A stretch of DNA of 53,602 nucleotides from Coprenecus sp964640305 (GTDB lineage Bacteria; Bacteroidota; Bacteroidia; Bacteroidales; UBA932), in the NCBI GenBank assembly GCA_964640305.1, contig CAZXFF010000009.1, positions 1 through 53,602 of the forward strand, written 5' to 3'. Under the pieces are notes generated by a model. It searched no databases. It was not told where the DNA came from and saw only the letters and a list, made by a program, of their open reading frames with translations. This document shows positions 42,159-51,306 of the stretch, piece after piece (position 1 is the first letter of the stretch; each line of letters opens with the position of its first letter). Made by a program: the position numbers and the translations under genes.

Positions 42159-43034
42159 CTATATCCGGGAAAGTTTTTCCAATGCCAATCCTATAAGGTC
42201 GCCCATCATCTTCTTGTAATCGGCATCCGCATTGTTGGAATATCTGTTTGCAATCGCAAGGCATACAGTACCTGCATGGTGTCCGAGCTTGCGTGCCAGT
42301 CCGGCAAGGGCAGAACTCTCCATCTCGAAATTCGTAAAGCGCAGGTCCCCGTATCGGAAACTTTCAATCTTTTCCTGAAGGTCCGGGATTACTATAGGAA
42401 GCCGTACGATTCTGCACTGTGGGCCGTAGAACCCCGGGGCGGCAATCGTGATACCCTGAACCGTTGAGTCGGCGAACAGATCAGCCAGCATTGCCGAGGC
42501 CTTGACAAAATAGGGAACCGGCAGGTATTCATTCCATCCGACATGTTCCAGAAAAGCCTTTTCCATATTGCTGTCCGTGATTTCTTCTCTGCCGGCATAC
42601 CAGTTCAGAAGACCGTCGAAGCCGCAGGATATTCTGGAAAAGATATATGACCCTATCGGGATATCAGGCTGCAGAGCCCCGCATGTACCGATACGCAATA
42701 CTGTAAGTGACCTCTTGTCCTGTCTGATCTCCCTTGTTGCAAAGTCCACATTCGCAAGGGCATCCAGTTCAGTCATCACTATATCTATATTGTCGCATCC
42801 GATACCGGTGGAAAGGATTGTAAGACGAGATCCCCTGAAAGTACCTGTAACACTCTTGAACTCTCTTGAAAATGAAGACGTCTCTATAGAATCCAGATAT
42901 GTCGAGATAAGGTCAACCCTCGAAGGATCCCCTACCAGAATGACTTTGTCTGCCAGTGCATCAGGATGGATGTGAAGATGAAAAACCGTCCCGTCCGGGT
43001 TGATGATCAGTTCCGATTCGCCAATTTTAGCCAT
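42159..43034 (-). CDS. Nucleoside phosphorylase (uridine phosphorylase-like)
   Basis: A 291-residue PNP/UDP-family phosphorylase. Conserved features: DKVILVGDPSRVDLIS (phosphate-binding), TILSTGIGCDNIDIVMTEL, LRIGTCGALQPDIPIGSY and the nucleoside-binding MES motif in FTNFEMESSALAGLARKLGH. It cleaves nucleosides with phosphate to base and (deoxy)ribose-1-phosphate for salvage; pyrimidine preference is inferred from overall similarity to uridine phosphorylase. The start MAKIGESELI at 43034 is downstream of an exact -7 element; longer frames start before the transcript. Probably co-transcribed with the SirB1-like gene. Confidence 0.88.
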   Translation of the reverse strand: MAKIGESELIINPDGTVFHLHIHPDALADKVILVGDPSRVDLISTYLDSIETSSFSREFKSVTGTFRGSRLTILSTGIGCDNIDIVMTELDALANVDFATREIRQDKRSLTVLRIGTCGALQPDIPIGSYIFSRISCGFDGLLNWYAGREEITDSNMEKAFLEHVGWNEYLPVPYFVKASAMLADLFADSTVQGITIAAPGFYGPQCRIVRLPIVIPDLQEKIESFRYGDLRFTNFEMESSALAGLARKLGHHAGTVCLAIANRYSNNADADYKKMMGDLIGLALEKLSRI

Positions 43035-43056
43035 AACATATGATTTTAAGTTACAA

Positions 43057-43064
43057 CAAAGATA
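43057..43064 (-). promoter_or_regulatory. Candidate -7 element for the nucleoside phosphorylase gene
   Basis: TATCTTTG on the minus strand, exact match, 22 bp before the start codon. No clear -33. Confidence 0.45.
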
Positions 43065-43078
43065 ATAATAAGTTCGCA

Positions 43079-43110
43079 TTTGCGATACTTGAGTTATTTG
43101 GTTATTTTTG
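43079..43110 (+). promoter_or_regulatory. Promoter of the DUF4293 gene
   Basis: TTTG at 43079-43082 and TATTTTTG at 43103-43110 are separated by 20 bp. Leader of about 26 nt. Confidence 0.75.
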
Positions 43111-43139
43111 CGCCCTGATTTTCAAAAAGACATAATATC

Positions 43140-43565
43140 ATGATACAAAGGATACAGACACTTTTCCTTCTTGCTGCAGCAGGACTGCTTGTTTCAATGT
43201 TTTTCGTACCTATGGCCAGATTTCCCGAGGGAGAAACATGCATAAGATATCTCGAGCTTCCCTCTTGCCTGTCTCTGCTGCTGATATCAACCATACTGTG
43301 CATCACCACAATCTTCGCTTTCAAGCGCAGAATGAGGCAAATTCGTCTGTGCAACCTGAATTCCCTGATTCTGCTCGGATTCCAGATCTACCTGGCAGTA
43401 CTCTTTTTCAAAAGAGAGCCGGAAATGATTTTTTCAGTTTCCGCAATCTTCCCGGTCTGCGCAGCGATACTCACATTCATTGCAATGAGATACATAGCAC
43501 GCGACGAAGCAATGGTAATGGCCGCCTCCCATTTACGTCCTTCGAGAAAGGGGAAGAAAAAATAA
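43140..43565 (+). CDS. DUF4293 integral membrane protein
   Basis: A 141-residue protein starting MIQRIQTLFLLAAAGLLVSM, the conserved opening of DUF4293, a Bacteroidota-specific membrane family. Four membrane helices are predicted at about 6-25, 42-62, 72-92 and 97-117, with a basic cytoplasmic tail RPSRKGKKK. No function is known. In other Bacteroidota the gene is often near rho or DNA-repair genes; here it stands alone with its own promoter and ends 6 bp before the convergent TPR gene. Confidence 0.85.
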   Translation: MIQRIQTLFLLAAAGLLVSMFFVPMARFPEGETCIRYLELPSCLSLLLISTILCITTIFAFKRRMRQIRLCNLNSLILLGFQIYLAVLFFKREPEMIFSVSAIFPVCAAILTFIAMRYIARDEAMVMAASHLRPSRKGKKK

Positions 43566-43571
43566 CTGAAC

Positions 43572-45587
43572 TTATTTCTCGGAATCACAGTATTTGCCGA
43601 TAACCCTGTAAGCATCCGGAATGCCCAATTCCCCTGCTTTGCTCATATCAAGACAGCCTTTCTCCTTGTCCTTGACATAAATCAGGACCAGTCCCCTGTT
43701 ATAATAGGCTTCAGCAAGCCTGGGATACAGTTCGATAGCCTTGGTATATTGCTGGATGGCTTCAGGAAACTCATTGGACAGACACATCAGGTTCCCCAGA
43801 TTATAGTACACGTAGGGGAATTCAGGATAAAGGGATGCTGCCTTCGTCATATCCATTATGGCTGCAGTATAGTCATAGTTTCTCGAACTTCCGTCATTCA
43901 CCCTTGCTTTGGCTGTACCTGCATTGTCAAGGGTCAGGACCTGGACATTGCTTTCTATGGATGAGATGAAATCTATCATCTCAGCCTGCAGCGCCCCCCT
44001 GTTGAAATAATAGAACATTTCGTCCGGATTCCTGGAAATGGCATCCTCATAACTGATAAGCGCGGCATTGAACTGTTTATCTCCGGCCTCAATGAGGGCC
44101 TTCGCAAACAGGGCCCTGTCATCACCTGTCTGACGGATCGAGGCATCCACCACTTCCAGCAGCCTTTCCCGATTCGGGATATCTGCCTTTGAAACTGTGC
44201 TGGCCAACTCGACATCCAGAGGAACCGACTCAAGGAATTCATCTACCTTGGGGTCATCATATTTCCCTGCCAGAAGTACCGGAACATCGGGAGTCTCCTT
44301 CTTGCCGCTCAGGACAAACCGGTATAGAGGTTTAAGGTCTATAGCCACATTACTGTTGGCGAGAAGTTCATCATTGAAGTCCTTCTTTGCAAAATCGGAA
44401 TCAAGAGCCAGCAGATTGTCGTATTTCCTTGAAGTATCCGCAAATGCCGCCCTGCCGGTACTGTCTGCCGTCGCTGCCCGGTATCTGGATATTTTCTGCT
44501 GGGCTATCTGATAATCCTGCTCAGCAGACACCCTGTCCCCTATCAGATTCTTCACATAAGACCTGTTCATATATGCCTTGGCAAAATCAGGATACAGGGC
44601 TATTGCCCGGGACAGGTCGTCTATCGCATCATCATACCGTCCCAATTCAATGAAAAGGATCGAGCGGTTATAGTACGCCAGGACATTGTCAGGATTGATG
44701 TTGAGCACCCTGTCATAATCGTCGAGAGCATTGTTGTAGTCCCCTATCTGAGTCCTCAGGAGAGCCCTGTTGTAAAGTGTCAGGGCATTACCAGGTTCAC
44801 GTTTGAGAACCTGCCCGAAATCATCAAGGGCGCCCTGCAGGTCTTTGAGTTCATATTTGATCAATGCCCTGTTGAAATATGCGAACGTATTTGCAGTGTC
44901 CAGCTTTATGGCTTCATCAAGGTCTGCCATAGCCTTGTCAGACTCATGTCTCGCGTGGTATATACGCGAACGCCTTATATACCCTTCGGGCTCGATACTG
45001 TCAAGAGTGATGGCATGCCCGTAATCTTCCAGGGCCTTGAGTGTATCACCCAGAAACAGATACGAAGCGCCCCTGTTCAGATATGCGTCCGGTTCCTTGG
45101 GCTCCTGACGTATGAAACGGTTGAAATCCTCTATTGCCTTCTCGAACTGCTGGGAAAGGAAATAAGTAACTCCACGGCTGAAATACAAGCCAATATAGTT
45201 GGGTCTCAGATCCACCGCTTCCTCCAGGTCCTTTATCGCCAGATCATATTTCCCGGTCCGGCTTCTGGTTATGGCCCTGTAATGGTATGCAAAAGTATAT
45301 ATCGGATTTATCTCTATTGCTTTGTCGAAATCCATTTCAGCACCGGAGAAATCACCAAGATTATACTTGGCTATGCCTCTGAAAAAATATGCTTCGTAAT
45401 TTTTGTCTTCGAGTCTAAGCAGAATGTTGAAATTATTGATGGCATCAATGTACTTCCCGTCCATGAGAGCCCTGCGTCCCCTGAACATGAACTGTTCCCT
45501 ATCGTACTGGGCAGATGCATCCTGACACAGACCTGAGAAAAGCATCAGAACCGTAAGCACGGAAATCATTTTTACTCTAAAGCACAT
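43572..45587 (-). CDS. Large secreted TPR-repeat protein
   Basis: A 671-residue protein with signal peptide (MISVLTVLMLFSGLCQDASA) and about a dozen TPR units of the A-x-x-x-R-A-x-x-x-x-x-G type, such as AYHYRAITRSRTGKYDLAIK, LYFSRGVTYFLSQQFEKAIE and AYYNRGLVLIYVKDKEKGCL. The array is split by a low-repeat segment (about 365-470, with KKETPDVPVLLAGKYDD). A start at 45569 is equally possible. Periplasmic TPR proteins of this size in Bacteroidota are often linked to gliding/T9SS-like machinery or barrel assembly, but nothing in the neighbourhood decides this. It is divergent from the RND efflux operon and convergent with DUF4293. Confidence 0.82.
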   Translation of the reverse strand: MCFRVKMISVLTVLMLFSGLCQDASAQYDREQFMFRGRRALMDGKYIDAINNFNILLRLEDKNYEAYFFRGIAKYNLGDFSGAEMDFDKAIEINPIYTFAYHYRAITRSRTGKYDLAIKDLEEAVDLRPNYIGLYFSRGVTYFLSQQFEKAIEDFNRFIRQEPKEPDAYLNRGASYLFLGDTLKALEDYGHAITLDSIEPEGYIRRSRIYHARHESDKAMADLDEAIKLDTANTFAYFNRALIKYELKDLQGALDDFGQVLKREPGNALTLYNRALLRTQIGDYNNALDDYDRVLNINPDNVLAYYNRSILFIELGRYDDAIDDLSRAIALYPDFAKAYMNRSYVKNLIGDRVSAEQDYQIAQQKISRYRAATADSTGRAAFADTSRKYDNLLALDSDFAKKDFNDELLANSNVAIDLKPLYRFVLSGKKETPDVPVLLAGKYDDPKVDEFLESVPLDVELASTVSKADIPNRERLLEVVDASIRQTGDDRALFAKALIEAGDKQFNAALISYEDAISRNPDEMFYYFNRGALQAEMIDFISSIESNVQVLTLDNAGTAKARVNDGSSRNYDYTAAIMDMTKAASLYPEFPYVYYNLGNLMCLSNEFPEAIQQYTKAIELYPRLAEAYYNRGLVLIYVKDKEKGCLDMSKAGELGIPDAYRVIGKYCDSEK

Positions 45588-45611
45588 ACCATCATATTAG
45601 CAAAAACGGTG

Positions 45612-45645
45612 CAAAGATAATCAACTTGATGAAGATTCTAACAAT
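45612..45645 (-). promoter_or_regulatory. Promoter of the large TPR gene
   Basis: TATCTTTG on the minus strand (45619-45612), exact; a -33 ATTG (45645-45642) lies 22 bp upstream. Confidence 0.5.
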
Positions 45646-45715
45646 TAATGGCGGCATATATTTTGCAGCATTTTATTGTTTACCATTTTCACAACCAATC
45701 TTATATTGACCACAG

Positions 45716-46777
45716 ATGGATAAAGTATCAAGAACAATTGCTGCACTGACAGTAATTTCATGCATCCTGCAAGGCTGTTCAGGTAGCGGGGAGCATCATC
45801 TGACAATCAGGAAGGAGAAGAAGAAAGCCGCCATTCCGGTGGAAGTCACGGTCGCCAGAATGACACCTGACATAAAGAATGCCGGATATGTAGGCAAAGT
45901 GGAGCCATCCAAATCCGTAGTGATTACCGGAAGTTATCCCGGCACGCTCTCATCACTTAATGTTTCCCAAGGAGACTATATCCGGAAGGGGGAAACAATT
46001 GCAGTCATTGACTCACGAACCGTGCAGTCAAGCAGGGAGATGGCACATGCTTCACTGAAACAGGCTGAAGACGGGTACGAAAGGCTCTCAAGAGTACACA
46101 AGACAGGAAGTGTGGCTGATGTACAGATGGTGGAAATAGAGACTCAGCTCAGGAAAGCCAGGGCATCCGTTGCTGCTGCCGACAAGGCATATGAAGACTG
46201 TACGGTCAAAGCACCTTTTTCAGGAGTCATAGGGGATGTCTATCCAGCCCAAGGGGTAGAACTCGGGGTTTCAGAACCGATAGCAAGGCTTATGGACATA
46301 TCCGAAACGAAAATCGTTTTCCCCGTACCGGAGGGAGAAATAGGCCAGATCAATCCAGGAGACAGGGCTGTCGTTGAAGTTCCGGCTCTCGATGGCAGCG
46401 GACAATCGGTTTTCGAGGGAAGGATAATGTCCAAAGGCATTGCAGCCTCCATGCTGTCGCACAGCTACGATTGCACCATTAAACCTGACACTCCGGTAAA
46501 AGGGCTTCTGCCAGGGATGGTCTGCAAGGTATATACCGAGCAAAGCATGCGCACCGGGATCATAATACCGTCCGCATCAGTCATGATTGACGAGAAAGGA
46601 CGGTATGTATGGATAGCCGAGAACGGCAAGGCCTACAAGAGGCATGTAACCATTGACGGTTTCTCCGGACAGGGGGTGGTAGTCGTATCGGGATTAGCCG
46701 AAGGCGACATGATAATAACCCGCGGCATCCAGAAGATAAGCACCGGAATGGATATAAGTTTCAATGAAGAAAAATAG
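45716..46777 (+). CDS. RND efflux periplasmic adaptor (HlyD/MFP family) lipoprotein
   Basis: A 353-residue membrane-fusion protein with a lipoprotein signal (lipobox LQGC, C21). The biotinyl-lipoyl-like domain is split: VVITGSYPGTLSSLNVSQGDYIRKG (about 62-86) and KAPFSGVIGDVYPAQGVELG (about 163-182) around a coiled-coil hairpin (about 95-155, rich in E/K/A). The beta-barrel domain (about 185-260) and membrane-proximal domain follow. It bridges the inner-membrane pump and outer-membrane channel encoded next (3-bp gap to the pump). No clear TAnnTTTG promoter is seen; TATATTTTG near 45655 is one base too long. No TetR-type repressor is adjacent. Confidence 0.93.
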   Translation: MDKVSRTIAALTVISCILQGCSGSGEHHLTIRKEKKKAAIPVEVTVARMTPDIKNAGYVGKVEPSKSVVITGSYPGTLSSLNVSQGDYIRKGETIAVIDSRTVQSSREMAHASLKQAEDGYERLSRVHKTGSVADVQMVEIETQLRKARASVAAADKAYEDCTVKAPFSGVIGDVYPAQGVELGVSEPIARLMDISETKIVFPVPEGEIGQINPGDRAVVEVPALDGSGQSVFEGRIMSKGIAASMLSHSYDCTIKPDTPVKGLLPGMVCKVYTEQSMRTGIIIPSASVMIDEKGRYVWIAENGKAYKRHVTIDGFSGQGVVVVSGLAEGDMIITRGIQKISTGMDISFNEEK

Positions 46778-46780
46778 CAG

Positions 46781-49700
46781 ATGAGAGAAAACACCTCAGA
46801 ACTCATCAGGGGTTCTATAGAACGGAGCAAGATAGTATATCTGATTGTCGCTTTCATGGTCATTCTGGGTCTGGTCGGGCTCAATTTCATAAACAAGGAC
46901 GAATTCCCGTCTTTCGAAATAACCCAGGGCCTTGTGGTCGGAGTATATCCAGGAGCAAACTCCAAGGAAGTCAAGGAACAGCTTACAGAGCCGCTCGAAG
47001 AACTGCTGTTCTCATTTCCGGAAGTCAGAAGGGAAAACACCACCTCATATTCCAGAAGCGGAATGTGTTTCATCTACGTCGACATCAACTGCAAATCAGA
47101 AGAAAAGGCTGAAGTATGGTCCAAACTGCGCTTAAAGCTTAATGAAAAGAAGATGGCCCTGCCTCCGGAAGTCCTGGGGATCATGGTCCTGGATGACTTC
47201 AGTGCAGTATCGTCCCTCATCCTTTCCCTCGAATCACCGGACAAGAGTCCTGAAGAAATGAGGGCCTACGCAGATGAACTCAGCCTCAGACTCAGGGCCA
47301 TTCCCGAACTGGCGAGTGTAACATCTACAGGTACGTCATTCGAAGAAATTGCTGTCACTTTGGATATGGCCAAGCTGTCATCGTACGGTATCAGCCCTTC
47401 ATCCCTTATGTGGGACTATACCATGGGAGAGCTCAGTCTGCCAGGAGGGAAATTCGAAACCGACTATGTACATTCCCCGATCTACATAAAATCATCAACC
47501 ACATCGGAATCAGACATTGCCGACAAGATAGTCTATTCAGATCCATCCGGAAACACTGTCAGGCTGAAAGACATAGCCAGGATAGAACGGAGATACGCAG
47601 AATCCTCTTCCATAGTAAACAACAACGGCAACAGTGCAATCATCCTCTCTGTCGTAATGCGTCAGAACAACGACATAGTGGCTTTCGGCGAGAAAGTGGA
47701 CAAAGTGCTGGAAGAGTATTCTTCAAACCTTCCGGACAGCGTACATATCCGGAAAGTGACAGACCAGCCTAAAGTCGTCAGGACATCCGTGCTCTCATTC
47801 CTCAGGGACCTGAGCATTTCCATACTCGTTGTGATATTCGTTATGCTCATGCTGTTCCCGCTCCGGTCCGCACTCATCGCCAGCTCGGGAGTGCCGGTCT
47901 GCACAGCTGTAGCTTTGGCGGCCATGTTCATAACGGGAATGGATCTGAATACTGTAACCCTAGCCGCCCTTATTGTCGTACTCGGAATGATTGTCGATGA
48001 CTCGATCATTACCATGGACGGCTATATGGACAAGCTCGGCAAGACCGGAAACAGGCTGGAGGCTGCCTGCATAAGCGGAAAGGAACTGATATTCCCGATG
48101 TTCATGGCCACATTCGCCATAAGTGCCATGTTCTTCCCTATTAAGGGTATCATAACAGGATATCTCGGAGATTTCGTACAGCTGTTCCCATGGGTAATAG
48201 CCATTGCTCTTGGGGCATCGCTTGCCTACGCAGTCTTCGTGGTTCCTTCCCTTGAGGTACGTTTCATCAAAACTCCGTCAGTATCTGACGAGAACCTGGT
48301 TTCCAGAGCCCAGAAACACTTCTTCAACGGGATTCAGAAAGGATACGAGTGGCTGCAGGCCAAATGCTTCAGACATCCTGCTGTCACCATAACTACCGGA
48401 GTTGTAGCCGTAGGGCTCGGACTGTGGATGTTCTCAAACCTTAATGTCCAGATGATGCCTAAAGCCGTAAGGGAATGCTTTGCCATCGAAATATATCTGG
48501 ACGGAAACTCCGGCATAAGTCATACCCGGGAAGTCAGCGACTCTCTGCAGAAACTGCTGCTGGAAGACAAAAGGGTCAAGTCTGTAACTGCTTTCATCGG
48601 CACAGGTGCCCCGCGTTTCCATGCGCCATACGCCCCGCTTGCACCCGCCCCAAATTTTGCTCAGCTGATAGTGAATACCGTATCCTCAAAAGATACGGAA
48701 AACATGCTCGCCGAATATGAAGGCACATACGAGCATTATTTCCCCAATGCTGTCATACGTTTCAAACAGATGGACTACCAGGGAGTAAGCGCACCGGTAG
48801 AAGTAACCTTAATAGGAGCCCCGCACGAAGTGCTCAAGCCATATGCAGACAGCATAAAAGGCTACATGGCCACCATGCAAGACGAACTGAAATGGGTAAA
48901 CGGAGACTGCGACAACTACCTTTCATCCATAAACATAGAGCTGTATCCGGAAGAAGCTGCCAGGCTCGGAATCAACAAGTCAATGCTGTCGCTGTTCCTG
49001 AACGGGACATTCAACGGAAGCAAGATTGCCTCCGTATGGGAAGGGAAATCCGAAATCCCTGTAAACCTGTACAGTGATGCAGTCAGTCCTGGTATGGGAT
49101 ATGATGCCGTATCCAACTGCATGATTCCGACATACATGCCTGGAGTATCCGTTCCATTGCGTCAGGTCGCATCAGTCACCCCCCAGTGGTCAATAGAGAA
49201 CCTCCCAAGAAAAGGCGGTGAAGATGCCATATCAGTAAAAGCAGACATGCGCTACGGCAGAAGCCAGCCGGAAGCCATGAAAAAGATACAGGAATGGATA
49301 GACAGCAACATAGTCCCGGAACTTCCTGAAGGGGTAAGGGTCGAATACGGCGGTCTCTCCTCGATAAACAAGACAGTCGTTCCCGAAATACTGCTGTCCT
49401 TCATCTGTGCCGTAGGAGTCCTGTTCCTGTTCCTGCTCATCCATTTCAAGAAAATATCCATAGCTATCCTCACTATCGTACTCAGTACACTATGCTTCTT
49501 CGGAGCATTCTTCGGATTATGGATATTCAGACTTGACTTCGGTATCACATCCGTGCTCGGACTCATCAGTCTCGTCGGCATCATTGTCAGGAACGGGATC
49601 ATCATGTTCGACTACGCAGAAGAACTCAAATCCAACGAAGGGATTTCAATCAAAGAAGCAGCAGAAGAAGCCGGCAAACGCAGAATGCGTCCCATATTCC

Positions 49701-49888
49701 TCACATCCTGCACCACAGCTCTCGGAGTCCTGCCGATGATCATCAGCGGAGACCTGCTGTGGATGCCTATGGGAGTAGTAATATGTTTCGGGACAATGCT
49801 GTCCATAATCCTGATAACCCTCGTCATGCCCGTTTCCTACTGGCTGATATTCGGTAAAACCAAAAAGGAGGCAATTGCAAATGAATAA
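46781..49888 (+). CDS. RND efflux inner-membrane transporter (AcrB/MexB-like)
   Basis: A 1035-residue RND pump with 12 predicted membrane helices: one near the N-terminus (about 18-37), a group at about 340-480, one near 530, and a last group at about 860-1025, with two large periplasmic loops between. The paired acidic proton-relay residues are present in helix 4 (GMIVDDSIITMDGY). Length and loop architecture match drug-exporting HAE pumps more than metal pumps. Exports substrates from periplasm or membrane using the proton gradient, as a trimer with the adaptor and TolC-like channel of the same operon. Substrate is not known. It overlaps the channel gene by 8 bp. Confidence 0.95.
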   Translation: MRENTSELIRGSIERSKIVYLIVAFMVILGLVGLNFINKDEFPSFEITQGLVVGVYPGANSKEVKEQLTEPLEELLFSFPEVRRENTTSYSRSGMCFIYVDINCKSEEKAEVWSKLRLKLNEKKMALPPEVLGIMVLDDFSAVSSLILSLESPDKSPEEMRAYADELSLRLRAIPELASVTSTGTSFEEIAVTLDMAKLSSYGISPSSLMWDYTMGELSLPGGKFETDYVHSPIYIKSSTTSESDIADKIVYSDPSGNTVRLKDIARIERRYAESSSIVNNNGNSAIILSVVMRQNNDIVAFGEKVDKVLEEYSSNLPDSVHIRKVTDQPKVVRTSVLSFLRDLSISILVVIFVMLMLFPLRSALIASSGVPVCTAVALAAMFITGMDLNTVTLAALIVVLGMIVDDSIITMDGYMDKLGKTGNRLEAACISGKELIFPMFMATFAISAMFFPIKGIITGYLGDFVQLFPWVIAIALGASLAYAVFVVPSLEVRFIKTPSVSDENLVSRAQKHFFNGIQKGYEWLQAKCFRHPAVTITTGVVAVGLGLWMFSNLNVQMMPKAVRECFAIEIYLDGNSGISHTREVSDSLQKLLLEDKRVKSVTAFIGTGAPRFHAPYAPLAPAPNFAQLIVNTVSSKDTENMLAEYEGTYEHYFPNAVIRFKQMDYQGVSAPVEVTLIGAPHEVLKPYADSIKGYMATMQDELKWVNGDCDNYLSSINIELYPEEAARLGINKSMLSLFLNGTFNGSKIASVWEGKSEIPVNLYSDAVSPGMGYDAVSNCMIPTYMPGVSVPLRQVASVTPQWSIENLPRKGGEDAISVKADMRYGRSQPEAMKKIQEWIDSNIVPELPEGVRVEYGGLSSINKTVVPEILLSFICAVGVLFLFLLIHFKKISIAILTIVLSTLCFFGAFFGLWIFRLDFGITSVLGLISLVGIIVRNGIIMFDYAEELKSNEGISIKEAAEEAGKRRMRPIFLTSCTTALGVLPMIISGDLLWMPMGVVICFGTMLSIILITLVMPVSYWLIFGKTKKEAIANE

Positions 49889-51302
49889 GTTGAAGATAGG
49901 CTATATTGCAGCGGCAGCACTCATGATAGGTACAGCACAGGCGCTGGATGCACAAGTGCAGGCTACGGATGCCGGAAAACAAGTGACACTGACACTGGAA
50001 GACTGCCGGAAAATGGCAGAAGACAACAACCCGTATGTCCGCAATGCGCGTCTGGGAAGGCATGCTGCTGAAGCCATGAAAGGAGAAGCACTGGCAGAAT
50101 ACTTTCCGAAAGTATCCCTCAACGCATTTTCATTCTACGCGTTCCAGCCAATGCTGGAATTGGGTATAACGGATATTCTCGGAGAATCGGCATTCAGCAA
50201 TTCAGTGCAGAACGTAATAAATGCCCTTGCCTCCAAATACGGATTCAACCCCATATACAGCACTCTGAAATACGGGGTCACAGCCAATGTCATGGTAATG
50301 CAGCCATTGTTTGCCGGCGGACGCATAGTAAACGGCAACCGCCTTGCCGCACTGGGAGCGGAAGCGGCAGCCCTTCAGGAAAACATCACGACCAGGAACA
50401 TTCTCGAAGAAACCGAGAACAGTTACTGGATGGTCGTGTCCCTTGAAGAAAAGCTCAAGACCCTGGATGAACTCCAGAGCCTGGTAGACACATTATACAA
50501 GGATGTTTCATCCGCATGTGCAGCAGGTCTTGCCACAGAAAACGACATGCTTCAGGTCCGTCTCAAACAAAACGAAATCAAGGCCGGGAAAATCCAGGTA
50601 AACAACGGAATAAGACTGTCAAAAATGAATCTGCTGAATTCGATAGGGATGGATTACAGCCCATACCGGTCAATCACAAATGACAGCATACCGTATCTTG
50701 ACGACATCCTTCTGACGGACAGGATAGATTCCATCCGGACCCCGGACGAATACTTCATTCCGGAAGAGGAGGCAATGGCCGGAAGAGATGAGGCCAAGCT
50801 GCTGGCCATATCGGTAGAAGCCAAGAAACTCGAGAAGAAAATGGCTACAGGAAACGCATTGCCGGAAATAGGAATCGGAGCCACATACGGTTACAGTGAC
50901 ATCATTGACCGAGCCAGCATGAACGGAGCCGTATTCGCATCAGTAAAGATCCCTATCTCAGACTGGGGCAAGACCGCAAAACAGATGCAGCGGCACGACT
51001 ACTATATCCAACAGGCCGAAAACGAAAAGGAATACATGGATTCCCAACTGGTCCTGGAAATCCGGAAACTATGGCTTGACCTGAACTCCGCGTGGGAACA
51101 GATGTCGGTAGCCTCCGAAAGTGCGGAAGCCGCCAGATCCAGCGTAATGAAACTGACATCCTATTACGAAGCAGGACTGTCCCCCCTGTCAGAACTGCTG
51201 CAGGCACAGACCGAACTCAGACAGGCCACTGATACATACGTAGACCGCTGCATAGACTACAGGAAAGCCCTCCAGGCATACCGTAACAGAACCAGGAAAT
51301 AG
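49881..51302 (+). CDS. TolC-like outer-membrane efflux channel
   Basis: A 473-residue outer-membrane factor with signal peptide (about 1-27, ending ALDA|QVQ) and two OEP repeats forming long coiled helices (about 45-215 and 270-465), for example TLTLEDCRKMAEDNNPYVRNAR and SPLSELLQAQTELRQATDTY. The family assembles as a trimeric tunnel across the outer membrane and periplasm. There is no N-terminal cysteine, so unlike OprM it is not lipidated. The ATG at 49881 overlaps the pump gene by 8 bp. The operon order is adaptor-pump-channel, complete within the window, and it ends 4 bp before the convergent priA. Confidence 0.94.
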   Translation: MNKLKIGYIAAAALMIGTAQALDAQVQATDAGKQVTLTLEDCRKMAEDNNPYVRNARLGRHAAEAMKGEALAEYFPKVSLNAFSFYAFQPMLELGITDILGESAFSNSVQNVINALASKYGFNPIYSTLKYGVTANVMVMQPLFAGGRIVNGNRLAALGAEAAALQENITTRNILEETENSYWMVVSLEEKLKTLDELQSLVDTLYKDVSSACAAGLATENDMLQVRLKQNEIKAGKIQVNNGIRLSKMNLLNSIGMDYSPYRSITNDSIPYLDDILLTDRIDSIRTPDEYFIPEEEAMAGRDEAKLLAISVEAKKLEKKMATGNALPEIGIGATYGYSDIIDRASMNGAVFASVKIPISDWGKTAKQMQRHDYYIQQAENEKEYMDSQLVLEIRKLWLDLNSAWEQMSVASESAEAARSSVMKLTSYYEAGLSPLSELLQAQTELRQATDTYVDRCIDYRKALQAYRNRTRK

Positions 51303-51306
51303 GCAA

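Noticed and set aside
43079..43110. Possible shared regulatory palindrome between the nucleoside phosphorylase and DUF4293 genes.
   Set aside because: Only the two divergent promoter elements are supported; no palindrome of useful length.
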